The notes: generated by a model not told the origin, from the sequence alone. DNA of 64,000 nucleotides from Johnsonella ignava ATCC 51276 (GCF_000235445.1 NZ_JH378837.1:8150-72149), one strand, 5' to 3'; counted from the first letter of the stretch, positions 41,747 through 52,177 are shown. Program-made: numbers and translations.

Positions 41747-44700
41747 ATGAAAAATAAAATATTTAATAGATTTTTATGTATAATATTATGCTGTATTATG
41801 ATTATGATGCCGATTACAGCAGTATTAAATGAGATAACAGTATATGCACAGGACATGGATGCTATGTTTATGCTTCAAGATGAGAACGGGCAGATGGTTA
41901 GCGACAATATTGATTTTATAATACAGGATTCATCAGGTATAAAAAGAGAAATTTATTCTGTAAACAGCATGCTGAATGTAAAGCTTACTGTTGAACAAAA
42001 ATATATTCTTAGCCTTAAAAGCGATCAGGATTATACTATGGAACCACTGGAATTTATATTTGGTGAAGAAGGTCCGTATAAAGAAGATTATAAAGAAGAA
42101 ATCATTACCAGTATAATTCTGAAGCATAATATTAATAAAGATGAAGAAAATACAGGTATAGGTCTTGAAAGTATTGTTATAAGAACCTATAAGGGAACGG
42201 AAATACTTAAAAATTCTGCTTTCAGACTTTTTAGGCTTGACTCAAATATTCCAAATGTAATTAAAAGTGATAAAACGGATGATGAGGGCAGGTACGAACT
42301 TAAAGACTTTGAACCTGAAACCGAATATATAATAGGGATGGAGAATAACAGTTTAAAATTTGATAAAGACAGGGTTAAATTTAAGACTGATAAAAATTCA
42401 AAGGTAGTAAGTATAAATGGAAAGGCGGTTTCAGGAGAAGAGGATTCCGAAATTAAATTTACAGGATATCCAAAAAATTCGGACAGTTTAAAAACTAAGG
42501 AAGTAAAATTTAGAGTAGTTGATATGGAAAGCGGGGAACCTGTGGAAGGTGTGGAACTTACTGCAAATGTTTTGACACCTAAATTAAGTTCATATAAAAA
42601 TGTCAAATCGGATCAGGAAGGTTATGCAGTATTTAAGCTTGAAGGGCAGGAAGGCGGAAAGAGCTATACTTTATGCGTATCAAAAAATGCACAGTTTATG
42701 TGGAAATTTGAGCCTGACCAGATTACAATATATGTTGATGAAGCCGGAAATGTAAAAATTGAAGGCGATGTAGAGCCTGTTTTTAGAGTGAAAAAGGAGG
42801 ATAGAACTTATTTAATAGAAGCATTGAAGGATAAAATAAAATCTGCCGAAAAATATATAGCTGAAAATGAATTTACAGATATCTCAAAGCTTAATGAGCT
42901 TAAGGCTGTAATAAAATCTGCTAAGGAAGAGCTTGCAAAGCCGGAAACTATACCTTATTACGTTGAAGGATTTATAAAATCTATAGATGAGTCAATAGAG
43001 AGATTATCACATTATAAAAAAGAGGCTAATAAACCAAAGACATCAATATTAACGGCGGATGCGGATAAGGTTGAGCTTCCTTCTGAAGGTGGAAGTATTA
43101 CGATTACTCTTATGACAATGGGTAAGCCTGATAAAAATCTTATAAGGATGAGGGCGGAAGTATCAGGAAAAGAGGAAACTGTTTCTGATTTTAATGTTTC
43201 AGGAGATAAAGCTAAAAAGACGGTTACATTTACAATACCTGCAAACAATTCAAATAAAGAAAAAAATTATATTTTAAGATTTAATTCTACAGGTTCGCAG
43301 GAAGTATTTCAGCATGAACCGACAGTTAATATAAAAGTGGCAGCAGGCAATATACAAGAACCTGGAAATATAGAGAGTATAAGAGTTTCTAAACCGGAAC
43401 TTTCGCTTGAAGGAGGAGAAACAAGTATTACCGTAAAGGGTACAAATTTAAAAAATGGGACTCTTGGAATTAAAGTATATAAAATTGAAGGAAATGATAA
43501 AATTGAGCAGCCTGATATATCATCAGGGTGTGAATTTAACGGTAATGACCGTGTGCAGACGGCATATATTACATTTCCTCCTGTTGCAAAAGCAACAAAA
43601 TACCTTATTCAAGCGGGATTTGACGGTAATATGACACATGAGGCTGAAATTACTGTTGGAAATAAAATAAGCAATGAGACAACTGTTATAAATCCGTCAA
43701 ATGTGTATATTGATAAGAGCGGCAGCATAATAACATTACTATTTGATGAAGATATTTTTCCGGTAAACGGACTTGAACAGTTAAAAGCTGCGGTAAGCAT
43801 TGCGGTTGACGGAAATGATTATAAAGTTCTTGAGTCTGAAGATAAAGTTGAAATAAATAAAAATAAAATCATTATAAATTTAAATAAAAAAATTGATGTA
43901 GGCAGTAATTCAAAAATAAAATTTAATGAAAGGGCTATAAAGGATAAACTTGAGAGGGATAATAAACTATTTGAATTTATTATTAACAAGAATAATCCTG
44001 TAGTCGAAAAAGCAGAGTTTATAGAGGGTGAAACTTTAGGCTATAACGGAGGTAATGTTAAAATAAGACTTTCAGGTACAGATCTGATAGGCAGCGGAGC
44101 TTATGCAACCAAGGTTAAGGTTATAAAAAATGAAAAACTGCATAATAAAAGTGATGACATAGCTGCACAGGTAGAGACAATAAGCACTATGGAGCAGATT
44201 ATAAGCTTTGAACTTCCTCAAAATGATACAGCCCGTGTACAAAATTATACAGTGCAGGTTTCACTTGATGGAGGCAGAACTTATAAATCAGATTTAGGTT
44301 TAAATATATATGACAGGACCAAACGTCTTGTATGTGCGGTTTTACCCCAAAATGCAGATCCTTTAAAGCCTGCACTCGGATTTATGTCTATACAGTCATA
44401 TGGAACGTCAGGAGGCGGAAGTGATGTGCCTGATATTACACATACAAATACACCTGTCGGACAGGAGAGTAAAAAAACTTTTGTATATGTATATGGTACA
44501 AATCTTGACAGTAAGCTTACTAAAGTAAAAATAGTCGATAAAAACAATATTGAATGGACACCTCTTAATGAAGCAGGTTCTGACAGTTTTAACCAGTTTA
44601 TAATGATTGGTTTTAATCATACCGGAATTGACGGAAACGGGAATAATCAGATGCTTGAAATTATATGCCCGAATAATATTGCAGGTGATAATACATTTAA

Positions 44701-45649
44701 ATATCTTATAGCAGTTGACGGTAAAAATTTTGATACTGAGGTCTATGTTACGGCTACAGTTATAGATGATAAATCAGGACTTAAAAATAAACTTACAGAG
44801 GATAAAATTAAAAATATAAAAATAAATTATATTGATGAGTCAGGAAAAACTCTGATGCCGGAAAGATATGTAAAGGGCTATGAATGGGCAAAAGTACTTG
44901 CATTTAATATTAAACCTGAAAATATAGAGGGTTATAAATGGGTGAAATATACTGTAGGAAAAAATAATAAAAGCCGGACAGTATGGACTGAACAAGAAAA
45001 TCTAAGCGAATATGATGGTCTGTACCTTAGAGATGCGGATGAAATTAATTTTATATATAAAAGCGAAGGTTTAAAGCCTGAAAATAAAAATCCTAATCAA
45101 GGCAATACTGATAATAATCAGAATTTAAAACCTCAAAAGGAAGCGGAAACTGAAATAAACCCCGGAGCTAATCATGGAAATGAGATAAAACCTGAAAACC
45201 AAATAAACCCCGGAGCTAATCAGGGAAGCGAGATAAAACCTGAAACTGAAAAGAAACCTGAAAATAAATCTAACAGCGATAATAAAATTTCTGAGAATAA
45301 TAAAAAAACATATAGCGGTTCATCGGGAAGATCTTCTTCAGGTTCTTCATCACTGGTTATTAGATCAGCAAAAAGACCTGATAAAAATAATAAAGGAAGC
45401 TGGATAAAAGATGGAAAGGGCTGGTGGTATAAATTTGAGGACGGTTCATGGCCGGCAGAAAGATGGGTTCAGATTGAATACGCAGGCAAGCTGAATTGGT
45501 ATTATTTCAACACCCAGGGATATATGGCTGTTGGCTGGATAAACTCGAATAATAACTGGTACTTCCTTGATAATTCAGGTGCAATGCTTTCAGATACTGT
45601 AACTCCGGACGGATACAGAGTGGATTCAAATGGAGCGTGGACAAGGTAA
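41747..45649 (+). CDS. Large exported surface protein with cell-wall-binding repeats
   Basis: A 1300-residue secreted protein. It has a signal peptide (MKNKIFNRFLCIILCCIMIMM, then PITAVLNEITVYAQ). Middle: SpaA/Cna-like beta-sandwich units (residues 130-330), a helical FIVAR-like segment near 350-420, and several IPT/Ig-like units (about 430-1010). After residue 1105 there is a Pro/Asn/Glu-rich linker with a 48-bp repeat (NPGANxGxEIKPE), then a Ser/Gly stretch. The C-terminal 75 residues are aromatic cell-wall-binding repeats (GWWYKFEDGSWP, NWYYFNTQGYM, NNWYFLDNSGAM). It is held to the wall through teichoic-acid or glycan choline-like binding. Probably an adhesin. Confidence 0.75.
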   Translation: MKNKIFNRFLCIILCCIMIMMPITAVLNEITVYAQDMDAMFMLQDENGQMVSDNIDFIIQDSSGIKREIYSVNSMLNVKLTVEQKYILSLKSDQDYTMEPLEFIFGEEGPYKEDYKEEIITSIILKHNINKDEENTGIGLESIVIRTYKGTEILKNSAFRLFRLDSNIPNVIKSDKTDDEGRYELKDFEPETEYIIGMENNSLKFDKDRVKFKTDKNSKVVSINGKAVSGEEDSEIKFTGYPKNSDSLKTKEVKFRVVDMESGEPVEGVELTANVLTPKLSSYKNVKSDQEGYAVFKLEGQEGGKSYTLCVSKNAQFMWKFEPDQITIYVDEAGNVKIEGDVEPVFRVKKEDRTYLIEALKDKIKSAEKYIAENEFTDISKLNELKAVIKSAKEELAKPETIPYYVEGFIKSIDESIERLSHYKKEANKPKTSILTADADKVELPSEGGSITITLMTMGKPDKNLIRMRAEVSGKEETVSDFNVSGDKAKKTVTFTIPANNSNKEKNYILRFNSTGSQEVFQHEPTVNIKVAAGNIQEPGNIESIRVSKPELSLEGGETSITVKGTNLKNGTLGIKVYKIEGNDKIEQPDISSGCEFNGNDRVQTAYITFPPVAKATKYLIQAGFDGNMTHEAEITVGNKISNETTVINPSNVYIDKSGSIITLLFDEDIFPVNGLEQLKAAVSIAVDGNDYKVLESEDKVEINKNKIIINLNKKIDVGSNSKIKFNERAIKDKLERDNKLFEFIINKNNPVVEKAEFIEGETLGYNGGNVKIRLSGTDLIGSGAYATKVKVIKNEKLHNKSDDIAAQVETISTMEQIISFELPQNDTARVQNYTVQVSLDGGRTYKSDLGLNIYDRTKRLVCAVLPQNADPLKPALGFMSIQSYGTSGGGSDVPDITHTNTPVGQESKKTFVYVYGTNLDSKLTKVKIVDKNNIEWTPLNEAGSDSFNQFIMIGFNHTGIDGNGNNQMLEIICPNNIAGDNTFKYLIAVDGKNFDTEVYVTATVIDDKSGLKNKLTEDKIKNIKINYIDESGKTLMPERYVKGYEWAKVLAFNIKPENIEGYKWVKYTVGKNNKSRTVWTEQENLSEYDGLYLRDADEINFIYKSEGLKPENKNPNQGNTDNNQNLKPQKEAETEINPGANHGNEIKPENQINPGANQGSEIKPETEKKPENKSNSDNKISENNKKTYSGSSGRSSSGSSSLVIRSAKRPDKNNKGSWIKDGKGWWYKFEDGSWPAERWVQIEYAGKLNWYYFNTQGYMAVGWINSNNNWYFLDNSGAMLSDTVTPDGYRVDSNGAWTR
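45153..45248 (+). repeat. 48-bp in-frame tandem repeat in the surface protein
   Basis: Units starting at 45153 and 45201 (AAATAAACCCCGGAGCTAATCA) encode INPGANHGNEIKPENQ and INPGANQGSEIKPETE. The period is a multiple of three. Confidence 0.8.
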
Positions 45650-45749
45650 CATATAGCTTATATTTCCATGAGAGATGTATGTTTTGTATCTTCCTTATGT
45701 TCAGTATGTTATAGAGAAAGCGTATAAAATTATATTTATAATACATATA

Positions 45750-45796
45750 AAATATCCTCCTTACCGGTTTGTCCGATAAAGAGGGTATTTTTATAT
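45750..45796. terminator. Bidirectional terminator between convergent genes
   Basis: AAATATCCTC pairs with GAGGGTATTT over an 21-base loop, with T runs on both strands. It separates the plus-strand surface protein from the minus-strand importer operon. The rest of the 45650-45884 gap holds no gene. Confidence 0.65.
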
Positions 45797-45884
45797 GTTG
45801 TTAAACAGAAAGTTTTTATAACTGCAAATAGTGAGTCAAATTTAGCAGGGTTTTTTATACATGCTCCATGCTCAAGTTCTACAT

Positions 45885-47012
45885 TTATTTCTGGAGCAGC
45901 GGATCCCATATTTTGGCAAGTGCCTGATCGGTATCTATACTTGAATCAAGTATACCGAATTCTTTGTAGTCATTTATAATATTTTTAAGTGTTGTTTGTG
46001 TATCCTCATCAGAGATTTTAAAGTTATAGGTATTTGCTATTTCAAGAACAAGCTTACGATCACCTGATGCCCAATTATTTTCAAGCATTAAGTCTACAAA
46101 TTCTTCCTTATTATCCTCGATCCAGTTGCTTGCATTTTGATGTGCTCTTGTAAGTTTCTTTGCAGTTATAGGATTTTTTTCAAGGAAATTTGAATTAATA
46201 GCATGTATACAGCAGGGCTCATGCTCAAAATCTTTGTCAAAGGTAAGGGAACGTATTATTTTAATAGTGTCGTTATCTACAAATTTCTTAGCAAACTGGT
46301 CATTTAAAATGGCAGCCTGAACCTCATTATTCAGCATCGCCTGAACTACGGCATCACTTGTTACAGCCTTAAAATTGACATCTTTAGGATTTATATCATC
46401 ATGGTTTAAAAATCTTAGTGCTATATTATGATCCGAGTTTCCTATACCGTCAGGCAGACCTACGGTTTTTCCTTTAAGATCCGAGGTTTTTTCTATTGAA
46501 GAGTCGGCAAGTACATAAAGTGATTTGCATCCTGTATGGCAGCCGGTGGTAAATGTTGCATTTACACCGTTTACGGCAGGCACTAAAAATGAAGCTATAT
46601 GATCTCCTGTAACATCTACTTGTCCGGTTCCTATAGCATCCTGCTGGCTATTCATATTTACAATTTCAGTTTTAAGACCTTCGGCTTCATAAAATCCCTT
46701 TACTTGTGCTATACCGAAAGCGCCTAAGCAAAGACCGCCATTATAGCCTATTTTAATTGTCTGACCGTATGCAGGTTCTTTTTTCCATGCTTCTTCCTCC
46801 TCAGCACTTGACATTGAGCTTTGAACTACGGCTGATGAATCGCTGTCCGTTTTATTTGAGCTTTGATTTGAAGCACTGCCGGGGGTATTTGAGGCGGATG
46901 AGTTTTGTCCGACCTGGCTCTTACAGCCTGAAAGAGCTGCGGTCAAAAGCATCAAGGCTAAAAGTCCTGTACCGCTTTTTGCCTTTAAAAGCTTGCTGTT
47001 TGATTTTTTCAT
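45885..47012 (-). CDS. SsuA/NitT-type ABC substrate-binding lipoprotein with Cys motifs
   Basis: A 375-residue exported binding protein with lipobox LSGC and a Ser/Asn linker. The domain (KIGYNGGLCLGAFGIAQVKGFYEAEG) is of the NMT1/SsuA kind used for sulfonates, nitrate or thiamine precursors. It has unusual cysteines: TGCHTGCKS near residue 155 and EPCCIHAIN near residue 265. In the folded cleft these could bind a metal or a thiol. The ATG has AAAGGAGAA. It is the last gene of a three-gene operon (permease, ATPase, binding protein). Ligand unknown. Confidence 0.85.
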   Translation of the reverse strand: MKKSNSKLLKAKSGTGLLALMLLTAALSGCKSQVGQNSSASNTPGSASNQSSNKTDSDSSAVVQSSMSSAEEEEAWKKEPAYGQTIKIGYNGGLCLGAFGIAQVKGFYEAEGLKTEIVNMNSQQDAIGTGQVDVTGDHIASFLVPAVNGVNATFTTGCHTGCKSLYVLADSSIEKTSDLKGKTVGLPDGIGNSDHNIALRFLNHDDINPKDVNFKAVTSDAVVQAMLNNEVQAAILNDQFAKKFVDNDTIKIIRSLTFDKDFEHEPCCIHAINSNFLEKNPITAKKLTRAHQNASNWIEDNKEEFVDLMLENNWASGDRKLVLEIANTYNFKISDEDTQTTLKNIINDYKEFGILDSSIDTDQALAKIWDPLLQK

Positions 47013-47180
47013 AAAATAAATTCTCCTTTTATAACATATAAATTTTATTTTGCTGAATTTAGTTTTTAAAATTCAGTTTAAAAGTTAAATTAAATATTTT
47101 TTAAAAATTTTAAATTCTGACTGTTAAGTTTAATTTAGTATATTCAGAGATTTTTAAGCTATATACTGAATTTTATTTAA

Positions 47181-47942
47181 TTAAACCTTGCTTTTACCGA
47201 AATCAAGAGATTCAAGTATATGTATACGGTAGTCAATAAACTGTTTTCCGAGACGTTGCCTTGGATATTTAAGTTCTATTTTTAGGTCTTCGATAATCCT
47301 GCCGGGGCGAGGTGCCATTATTATTACACGATTACCCATATATATGGCTTCATCTACATCATGTGTTACCATGATCATCATATTTTTATTTTTATGCCAC
47401 ATAGAAAGCAGCTCATCCTGCATATTCATCCTTGTAAATGCATCAAGTGCTCCAAGAGGTTCGTCAAGCAGAAAAACTTCAGGCTCATTTATCATAGTCC
47501 TTACAAGCGCAACTCTCTGTGCCATGCCACCTGAAAGCTGGTGAGGGTATGCATTTTTAAATTCATATAATCCTGCAAGCTTAAGCATGTATTCTGTTTT
47601 TTCTTCAAGTTCTTGAGTTTTATGACGCATTCTCAGACCGAAATTTATATTTTTTTCAACTGTAAGCCAAGGAAAAAGTGTAGGTTTTTGAAATGCCATA
47701 CCTCTTTCAGAACCTGTTGTTTTTATTTCATTGCCGTTTAATGATATACTTCCGGTAGTTGGCTGTATAAGTCCCGCTATAAGTCTTAATATAGTTGATT
47801 TTCCACATCCGCTGGGACCTACTATACTTATAAATTCACCGGTATTTACAGTAAGGTCGATATTACCAAGTGCATGTGTTATACCGCTTTCATCATATGT
47901 ACCTGCAAAACTTTTAGATATATTTTTAAGTAAAAGACTCAT
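47181..47942 (-). CDS. SsuB/TauB-type ABC transporter ATPase
   Basis: A 253-residue ATPase: Walker A GPSGCGKST (about residues 42-50), QLSGGMAQRVALVR as signature, VFLLDEPLGALD as Walker B, VTHDVDEAIYMG as H-loop. Typical of the nitrate/sulfonate/taurine import group. Its ATG overlaps the stop of the permease gene by one base, so the two are coupled. Confidence 0.92.
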   Translation of the reverse strand: MSLLLKNISKSFAGTYDESGITHALGNIDLTVNTGEFISIVGPSGCGKSTILRLIAGLIQPTTGSISLNGNEIKTTGSERGMAFQKPTLFPWLTVEKNINFGLRMRHKTQELEEKTEYMLKLAGLYEFKNAYPHQLSGGMAQRVALVRTMINEPEVFLLDEPLGALDAFTRMNMQDELLSMWHKNKNMMIMVTHDVDEAIYMGNRVIIMAPRPGRIIEDLKIELKYPRQRLGKQFIDYRIHILESLDFGKSKV

Positions 47943-48970
47943 TACTGAACTATTCCCTCCTGCCAGCGTAGCACTCTTTTTCTAATAAGGTTCATGATGT
48001 AATTAACAAGCACGAAAATAATACATATTATAACTATTGCCGCATACATCTTTGCATATTGTGCCCAACTTTTCTGCCAGGTTATATACCATCCAAGTCC
48101 TGATTCGACACCTATCATTTCTGCTACCAGAAGTGCAGTACATGCACTGCTCATTGCCTGCATGAGTCCCTGAAATATATTGGGTACGGCAGATGGTACT
48201 GCTATATGCAGTATAAGCTGCCTGCCGCCTGCCCCTAGCGTTTTTGCGGCATCATAATATGCATTATCTATATTTCTGATACCTGTAATTGTGGCAAGAG
48301 TAACGGCGAACCAGACTCCGAGTGCTATTATAAATACACTTCCTTTAAAAAGTGAGGTTGCAAGTACCATTACTATAGGTATCCATGTAGTTGAGGGTAT
48401 GGCACCAAAAAGCTTCATAAAAGGCTCTATCCAGTAATTTATCTTTTTGCTGTAACCGCATGCAATCCCGGTGATTATGCCAATGACCGCTCCTGTAATA
48501 TACCCTGTAAATAAAAGAATAAGTGAATTTTTTATACAGTCAAGAAGGTAACTTCTGTCGTTTATAATTGCATTTAATATCTGATCAACCCATGGGAAGT
48601 AGGGAAGCATAAGTGTTGAGCTTTTAAGGGTCAACAGATCATACAGCATAAGCAGCACAAAAACCAGAGTATAAAAAGGTGCTTTGTATAAAAGTATGTA
48701 AAACAGCTGTTTATTAAAAAATGAGCCTGCGAAGCCCAGTAGTGCAAGTGAAGTCAGTACGGATAAAAAATATACATATGTGTAGCTTGCATAGTTGTTT
48801 TTATAGTTTGGTACATACATATATTCAAGCAGGGCGATTATTCCTGATAATACGGGAAGCAGGCATATAAATCTGTCAAGCAGAAGCTCTGTTTTTGTTT
48901 TTGACCGGTTTTCAAGCTCAAAAAGTTCCTGTCTGGTTAAGGCATGGTGTTTGCTTTTATCATCTGCCAT
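47942..48970 (-). CDS. SsuC-type ABC transporter permease, extended N-terminus
   Basis: A 342-residue permease. The C-terminal 230 residues are a normal SsuC-type permease with the EAA loop YYDAAKTLGAGGRQLILHIAVPSAVPNIF. The first 110 residues form an additional soluble stretch and three helices that the standard 250-residue permease does not have. It is the first gene of the operon, with a ribosome site AAAGGAAAA. Forms the import channel together with the genes at 47181 and 45885. Confidence 0.88.
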   Translation of the reverse strand: MADDKSKHHALTRQELFELENRSKTKTELLLDRFICLLPVLSGIIALLEYMYVPNYKNNYASYTYVYFLSVLTSLALLGFAGSFFNKQLFYILLYKAPFYTLVFVLLMLYDLLTLKSSTLMLPYFPWVDQILNAIINDRSYLLDCIKNSLILLFTGYITGAVIGIITGIACGYSKKINYWIEPFMKLFGAIPSTTWIPIVMVLATSLFKGSVFIIALGVWFAVTLATITGIRNIDNAYYDAAKTLGAGGRQLILHIAVPSAVPNIFQGLMQAMSSACTALLVAEMIGVESGLGWYITWQKSWAQYAKMYAAIVIICIIFVLVNYIMNLIRKRVLRWQEGIVQ

Positions 48971-49235
48971 TTATATTTATTTTCCTTTATATTTATAGTA
49001 GTAGTTTTCCATAGACCCTCTCCAAGGTCTTTATATATACTGAGTCATAGTTGATTCCATACGGCTTTTCGCAGGTTTTGCTATGATATTTAAGTGATGT
49101 TAAAAAGATAAGTATTAAAATGCTTTTTAAAATTCTACTTTAATATTAATAAATAGTGATAATTTATTAACCATCATAGAGCGTAAACAGTAGGATTAAT
49201 ATATCTTTAAAACATACATTTATATACATCTTTGT

Positions 49236-49265
49236 GTTTAAAAATATTATAAAATATTTTTAAAC
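49236..49265. promoter_or_regulatory. 13-bp perfect inverted repeat in the divergent control region
   Basis: GTTTAAAAATATT and its complement flank ATAA. The region 48971-49406 lies between the divergently transcribed importer and ppdK. A possible operator or a simple AT hairpin. Nothing else but the ppdK promoter was seen. Confidence 0.4.
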
Positions 49266-49366
49266 ATCAAAATAACACAGTATACTTCAAATAAGTATTA
49301 TAAAGAAAATTTGAAAATATTGCAATACAGATTTTTAGGAAATATCTACCAAAAGAATTTAAAATA

Positions 49367-49375
49367 TGATATAAT
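49367..49375 (+). promoter_or_regulatory. Extended -10 promoter of ppdK
   Basis: TGATATAAT: the TATAAT box at 49370-49375 with TG one base upstream. It lies 32 bases before the chosen start codon; there is no good -35 box. Confidence 0.55.
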
Positions 49376-49406
49376 CTTATGTAAGAAATTTAATGGAGGT
49401 CAGCTT

Positions 49407-52040
49407 ATGGCAAATAAATGGGTATACTTATTTGAGGAAGGAGATGCGGGAATGAGGAACACTCTTGGTGGAAAGGGTGCAAATCTCGCTGAGATGACAA
49501 GACTCGGTCTTCCTGTTCCACAGGGCTTCACTATAACAACTCAAGCCTGTACTCAATATTATGAAGATGGGCAAAATATCAATGATGAGATTATGGAGCA
49601 GATTCTTGACCATATTACAAAGCTTGAAAAAATCACCGGCAAGAAATTTGGAGATAAGGAAAACCCTCTCCTCGTTTCAGTGCGTTCAGGTGCAAGGGCT
49701 TCTATGCCGGGTATGATGGATACTATCTTAAACCTTGGACTTAATGAAGAGGTTGTCGGTACAATTGCTAAAAAATCAGGCAATCCTCGTTGGGCGTGGG
49801 ATTGCTATAGAAGATTTATACAGATGTATTCAGACGTTGTTATGGAAGTCGGAAAGAAGTATTTTGAAGAGCTTATTGACAAAATGAAGGCTCAAAAGGG
49901 AGTAACAGAGGATGTAGAGCTTACTGCAGAGGACCTTAAGGAGCTTTCAGATCAGTTTAAAGCTGAATATAAGAATAAGATCGGCTCAGATTTCCCCACA
50001 GATCCTAAGGAACAGCTTATGGGTGCAGTAAAGGCAGTGTTCCGTTCATGGGACAATCCAAGGGCAAATGTTTATCGCCGGGATAATGATATCCCTTATT
50101 CATGGGGAACCGCAGTAAATGTTCAGATGATGGCATTTGGAAATATGGGCGATACATCAGGTACGGGAGTTGCATTTACGAGAGATCCCGCTACCGGTGA
50201 AAAACATATAATGGGAGAGTTTCTTTTAAATGCACAGGGTGAGGACGTGGTTGCAGGTGTGCGTACACCACAGCATATAGATCAGCTTAAAAGCATGATG
50301 CCTGAGGTTTATGAACAGTTTCTAAGTATATGCAAAAAGCTTGAGAATCATTATAAGGATATGCAGGATATGGAGTTTACCATTGAAGACAGGAAGCTAT
50401 ATATGCTGCAGACCAGAAATGGTAAAAGAACTGCTTTTGCAGCACTTAAGATAGCGTGTGATCTTGTTGATGAAGGTATGATCACTGAGGAAAGAGCAGT
50501 TTCAATGATAGATCCGAGGAACCTTGATTCACTTCTTCATCCTACATTTGATACAAATGTACTTAAAGATATCAAACCTATTGCAAAGGCACTTGCGGCT
50601 TCACCTGGTGCGGCAAGCGGTCAGGTAGTATTTACTGCCGAAGATGCAAAAAAATGGACACTTGAGGGAAAAACAGTTGTACTTGTAAGACTTGAAACTT
50701 CACCTGAGGATATTGAAGGAATGAAGGCTGCAAAGGGAATACTTACAGTACGTGGAGGTATGACTTCACATGCCGCTGTTGTAGCAAGAGGTATGGGCAA
50801 GTGCTGTGTGGCAGGATGTTCTGATATAGCTATGGATGAAGCAAATAAGGTATTTAGGCTTGCAGGCAAGGAGTTCCGTGAGGGTGATATAATATCATTT
50901 GACGGAACCACCGGAAATATATATGAAGGTGAGATACCGACTGTGGAAGCTAATATAGTAGGAGAATTTGGGAGGATAATGGGATGGGCTGATAAGTACA
51001 GAACACTTAAAGTGCGTACAAATGCCGATACCCCCTATGATGCTGCAAAAGCAAGGGAGCTTGGTGCTGAGGGCATAGGACTGTGCCGTACCGAGCATAT
51101 GTTCTTTGAAAGTGGAAGAATTGATGCTTTCCGTGAGATGATATGTTCCGATACCGTTGAAGAAAGAGAAACCGCACTTGCAAAGATACTTCCTGTGCAG
51201 CAGAAGGATTTTGAAGAGATTTATGAGGCACTTGAGGGAAATCCTGTAACTATAAGATTTCTTGATCCTCCTCTTCATGAATTTGTGCCTAGTGATGAGG
51301 CGGATATTGAAAAGCTTGCAAAGGCAAAAAATAAAACGGTTTCACAGATTAAGGATATAATACAGGGTCTTCATGAATTTAACCCGATGATGGGACACAG
51401 GGGCTGCCGTCTTACTGTTACTTATCCCGAGATAGCAAAGATGCAGACAGCAGCAGTAATACGTGCCGCTATAAATGTTAAAAAGGCACATCCTGAATGG
51501 AATTTAAAACCTGAGATTATGATTCCACTTATATCTGAGCTTAAAGAGCTTAAGTTTATTAAAAATATAGTGGTTGAAACTGCAGAGGCTGAGATTAAGG
51601 CTGCAGGTACTTCGGTAGAATATGAAGTTGGAACTATGATAGAAATTCCGAGAGCTTGTTTACTTGCTGATGAGATAGCAAAAGAGGCTGAATTTTTCTG
51701 CTTCGGAACCAATGACCTTACACAGATGACATTTGGTTTCTCAAGAGATGATGCCGGAAAATTCCTTGATGCATACTATGATACAAAGATTTTTGAAAAT
51801 GATCCTTTTGTAAAAATAGATCGTGAAGGTGTAGGAAAGCTTATGGAAATGGCTTGTGAACTTGGAAAGAAAGAAAGACCGAATCTTCATATTGGAATAT
51901 GCGGCGAACATGGAGGAGATCCTTCATCAGTTGAATTTTGCCATAAAATAGGTCTTGACTATGTATCATGTTCACCATTTAGAGTACCGATAGCAAGGCT
52001 TGCAGCAGCACAGGCAGCTATTGCGGAAAAGAGGAATTAG
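49407..52040 (+). CDS. ppdK: Pyruvate, phosphate dikinase
   Basis: An 877-residue enzyme in full length. Order: nucleotide-binding domain from KWVYLFEEGDAGMRNTLGGKGANLAEM, phosphohistidine domain with GGMTSHAAVVARGMGKCCV (the catalytic His is that of TSHAA), and the C-terminal PEP/pyruvate barrel with GLCRTEHMFF, RFLDPPLHEF and FCFGTNDLTQMTFGFSRDD. It interconverts pyruvate, ATP and phosphate with PEP, AMP and pyrophosphate, central for pyrophosphate-linked glycolysis in clostridia. The ATG at 49407 has GGAGGT eight bases upstream; the frame is open 32 codons further up but has no ribosome site. Confidence 0.97.
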   Translation: MANKWVYLFEEGDAGMRNTLGGKGANLAEMTRLGLPVPQGFTITTQACTQYYEDGQNINDEIMEQILDHITKLEKITGKKFGDKENPLLVSVRSGARASMPGMMDTILNLGLNEEVVGTIAKKSGNPRWAWDCYRRFIQMYSDVVMEVGKKYFEELIDKMKAQKGVTEDVELTAEDLKELSDQFKAEYKNKIGSDFPTDPKEQLMGAVKAVFRSWDNPRANVYRRDNDIPYSWGTAVNVQMMAFGNMGDTSGTGVAFTRDPATGEKHIMGEFLLNAQGEDVVAGVRTPQHIDQLKSMMPEVYEQFLSICKKLENHYKDMQDMEFTIEDRKLYMLQTRNGKRTAFAALKIACDLVDEGMITEERAVSMIDPRNLDSLLHPTFDTNVLKDIKPIAKALAASPGAASGQVVFTAEDAKKWTLEGKTVVLVRLETSPEDIEGMKAAKGILTVRGGMTSHAAVVARGMGKCCVAGCSDIAMDEANKVFRLAGKEFREGDIISFDGTTGNIYEGEIPTVEANIVGEFGRIMGWADKYRTLKVRTNADTPYDAAKARELGAEGIGLCRTEHMFFESGRIDAFREMICSDTVEERETALAKILPVQQKDFEEIYEALEGNPVTIRFLDPPLHEFVPSDEADIEKLAKAKNKTVSQIKDIIQGLHEFNPMMGHRGCRLTVTYPEIAKMQTAAVIRAAINVKKAHPEWNLKPEIMIPLISELKELKFIKNIVVETAEAEIKAAGTSVEYEVGTMIEIPRACLLADEIAKEAEFFCFGTNDLTQMTFGFSRDDAGKFLDAYYDTKIFENDPFVKIDREGVGKLMEMACELGKKERPNLHIGICGEHGGDPSSVEFCHKIGLDYVSCSPFRVPIARLAAAQAAIAEKRN

Positions 52041-52177
52041 GCAGCAATATATTTATTTTTGCAGCTTAACGGTGAGGCGAGCGGATGTGCAGGCATTTAT
52101 GGCTGAGCATCCCGAGTACACAAAGGCGAACAGATTTAAAGATATTGAAGTAAAAGTCTATATATAAAGTTCTGCGA

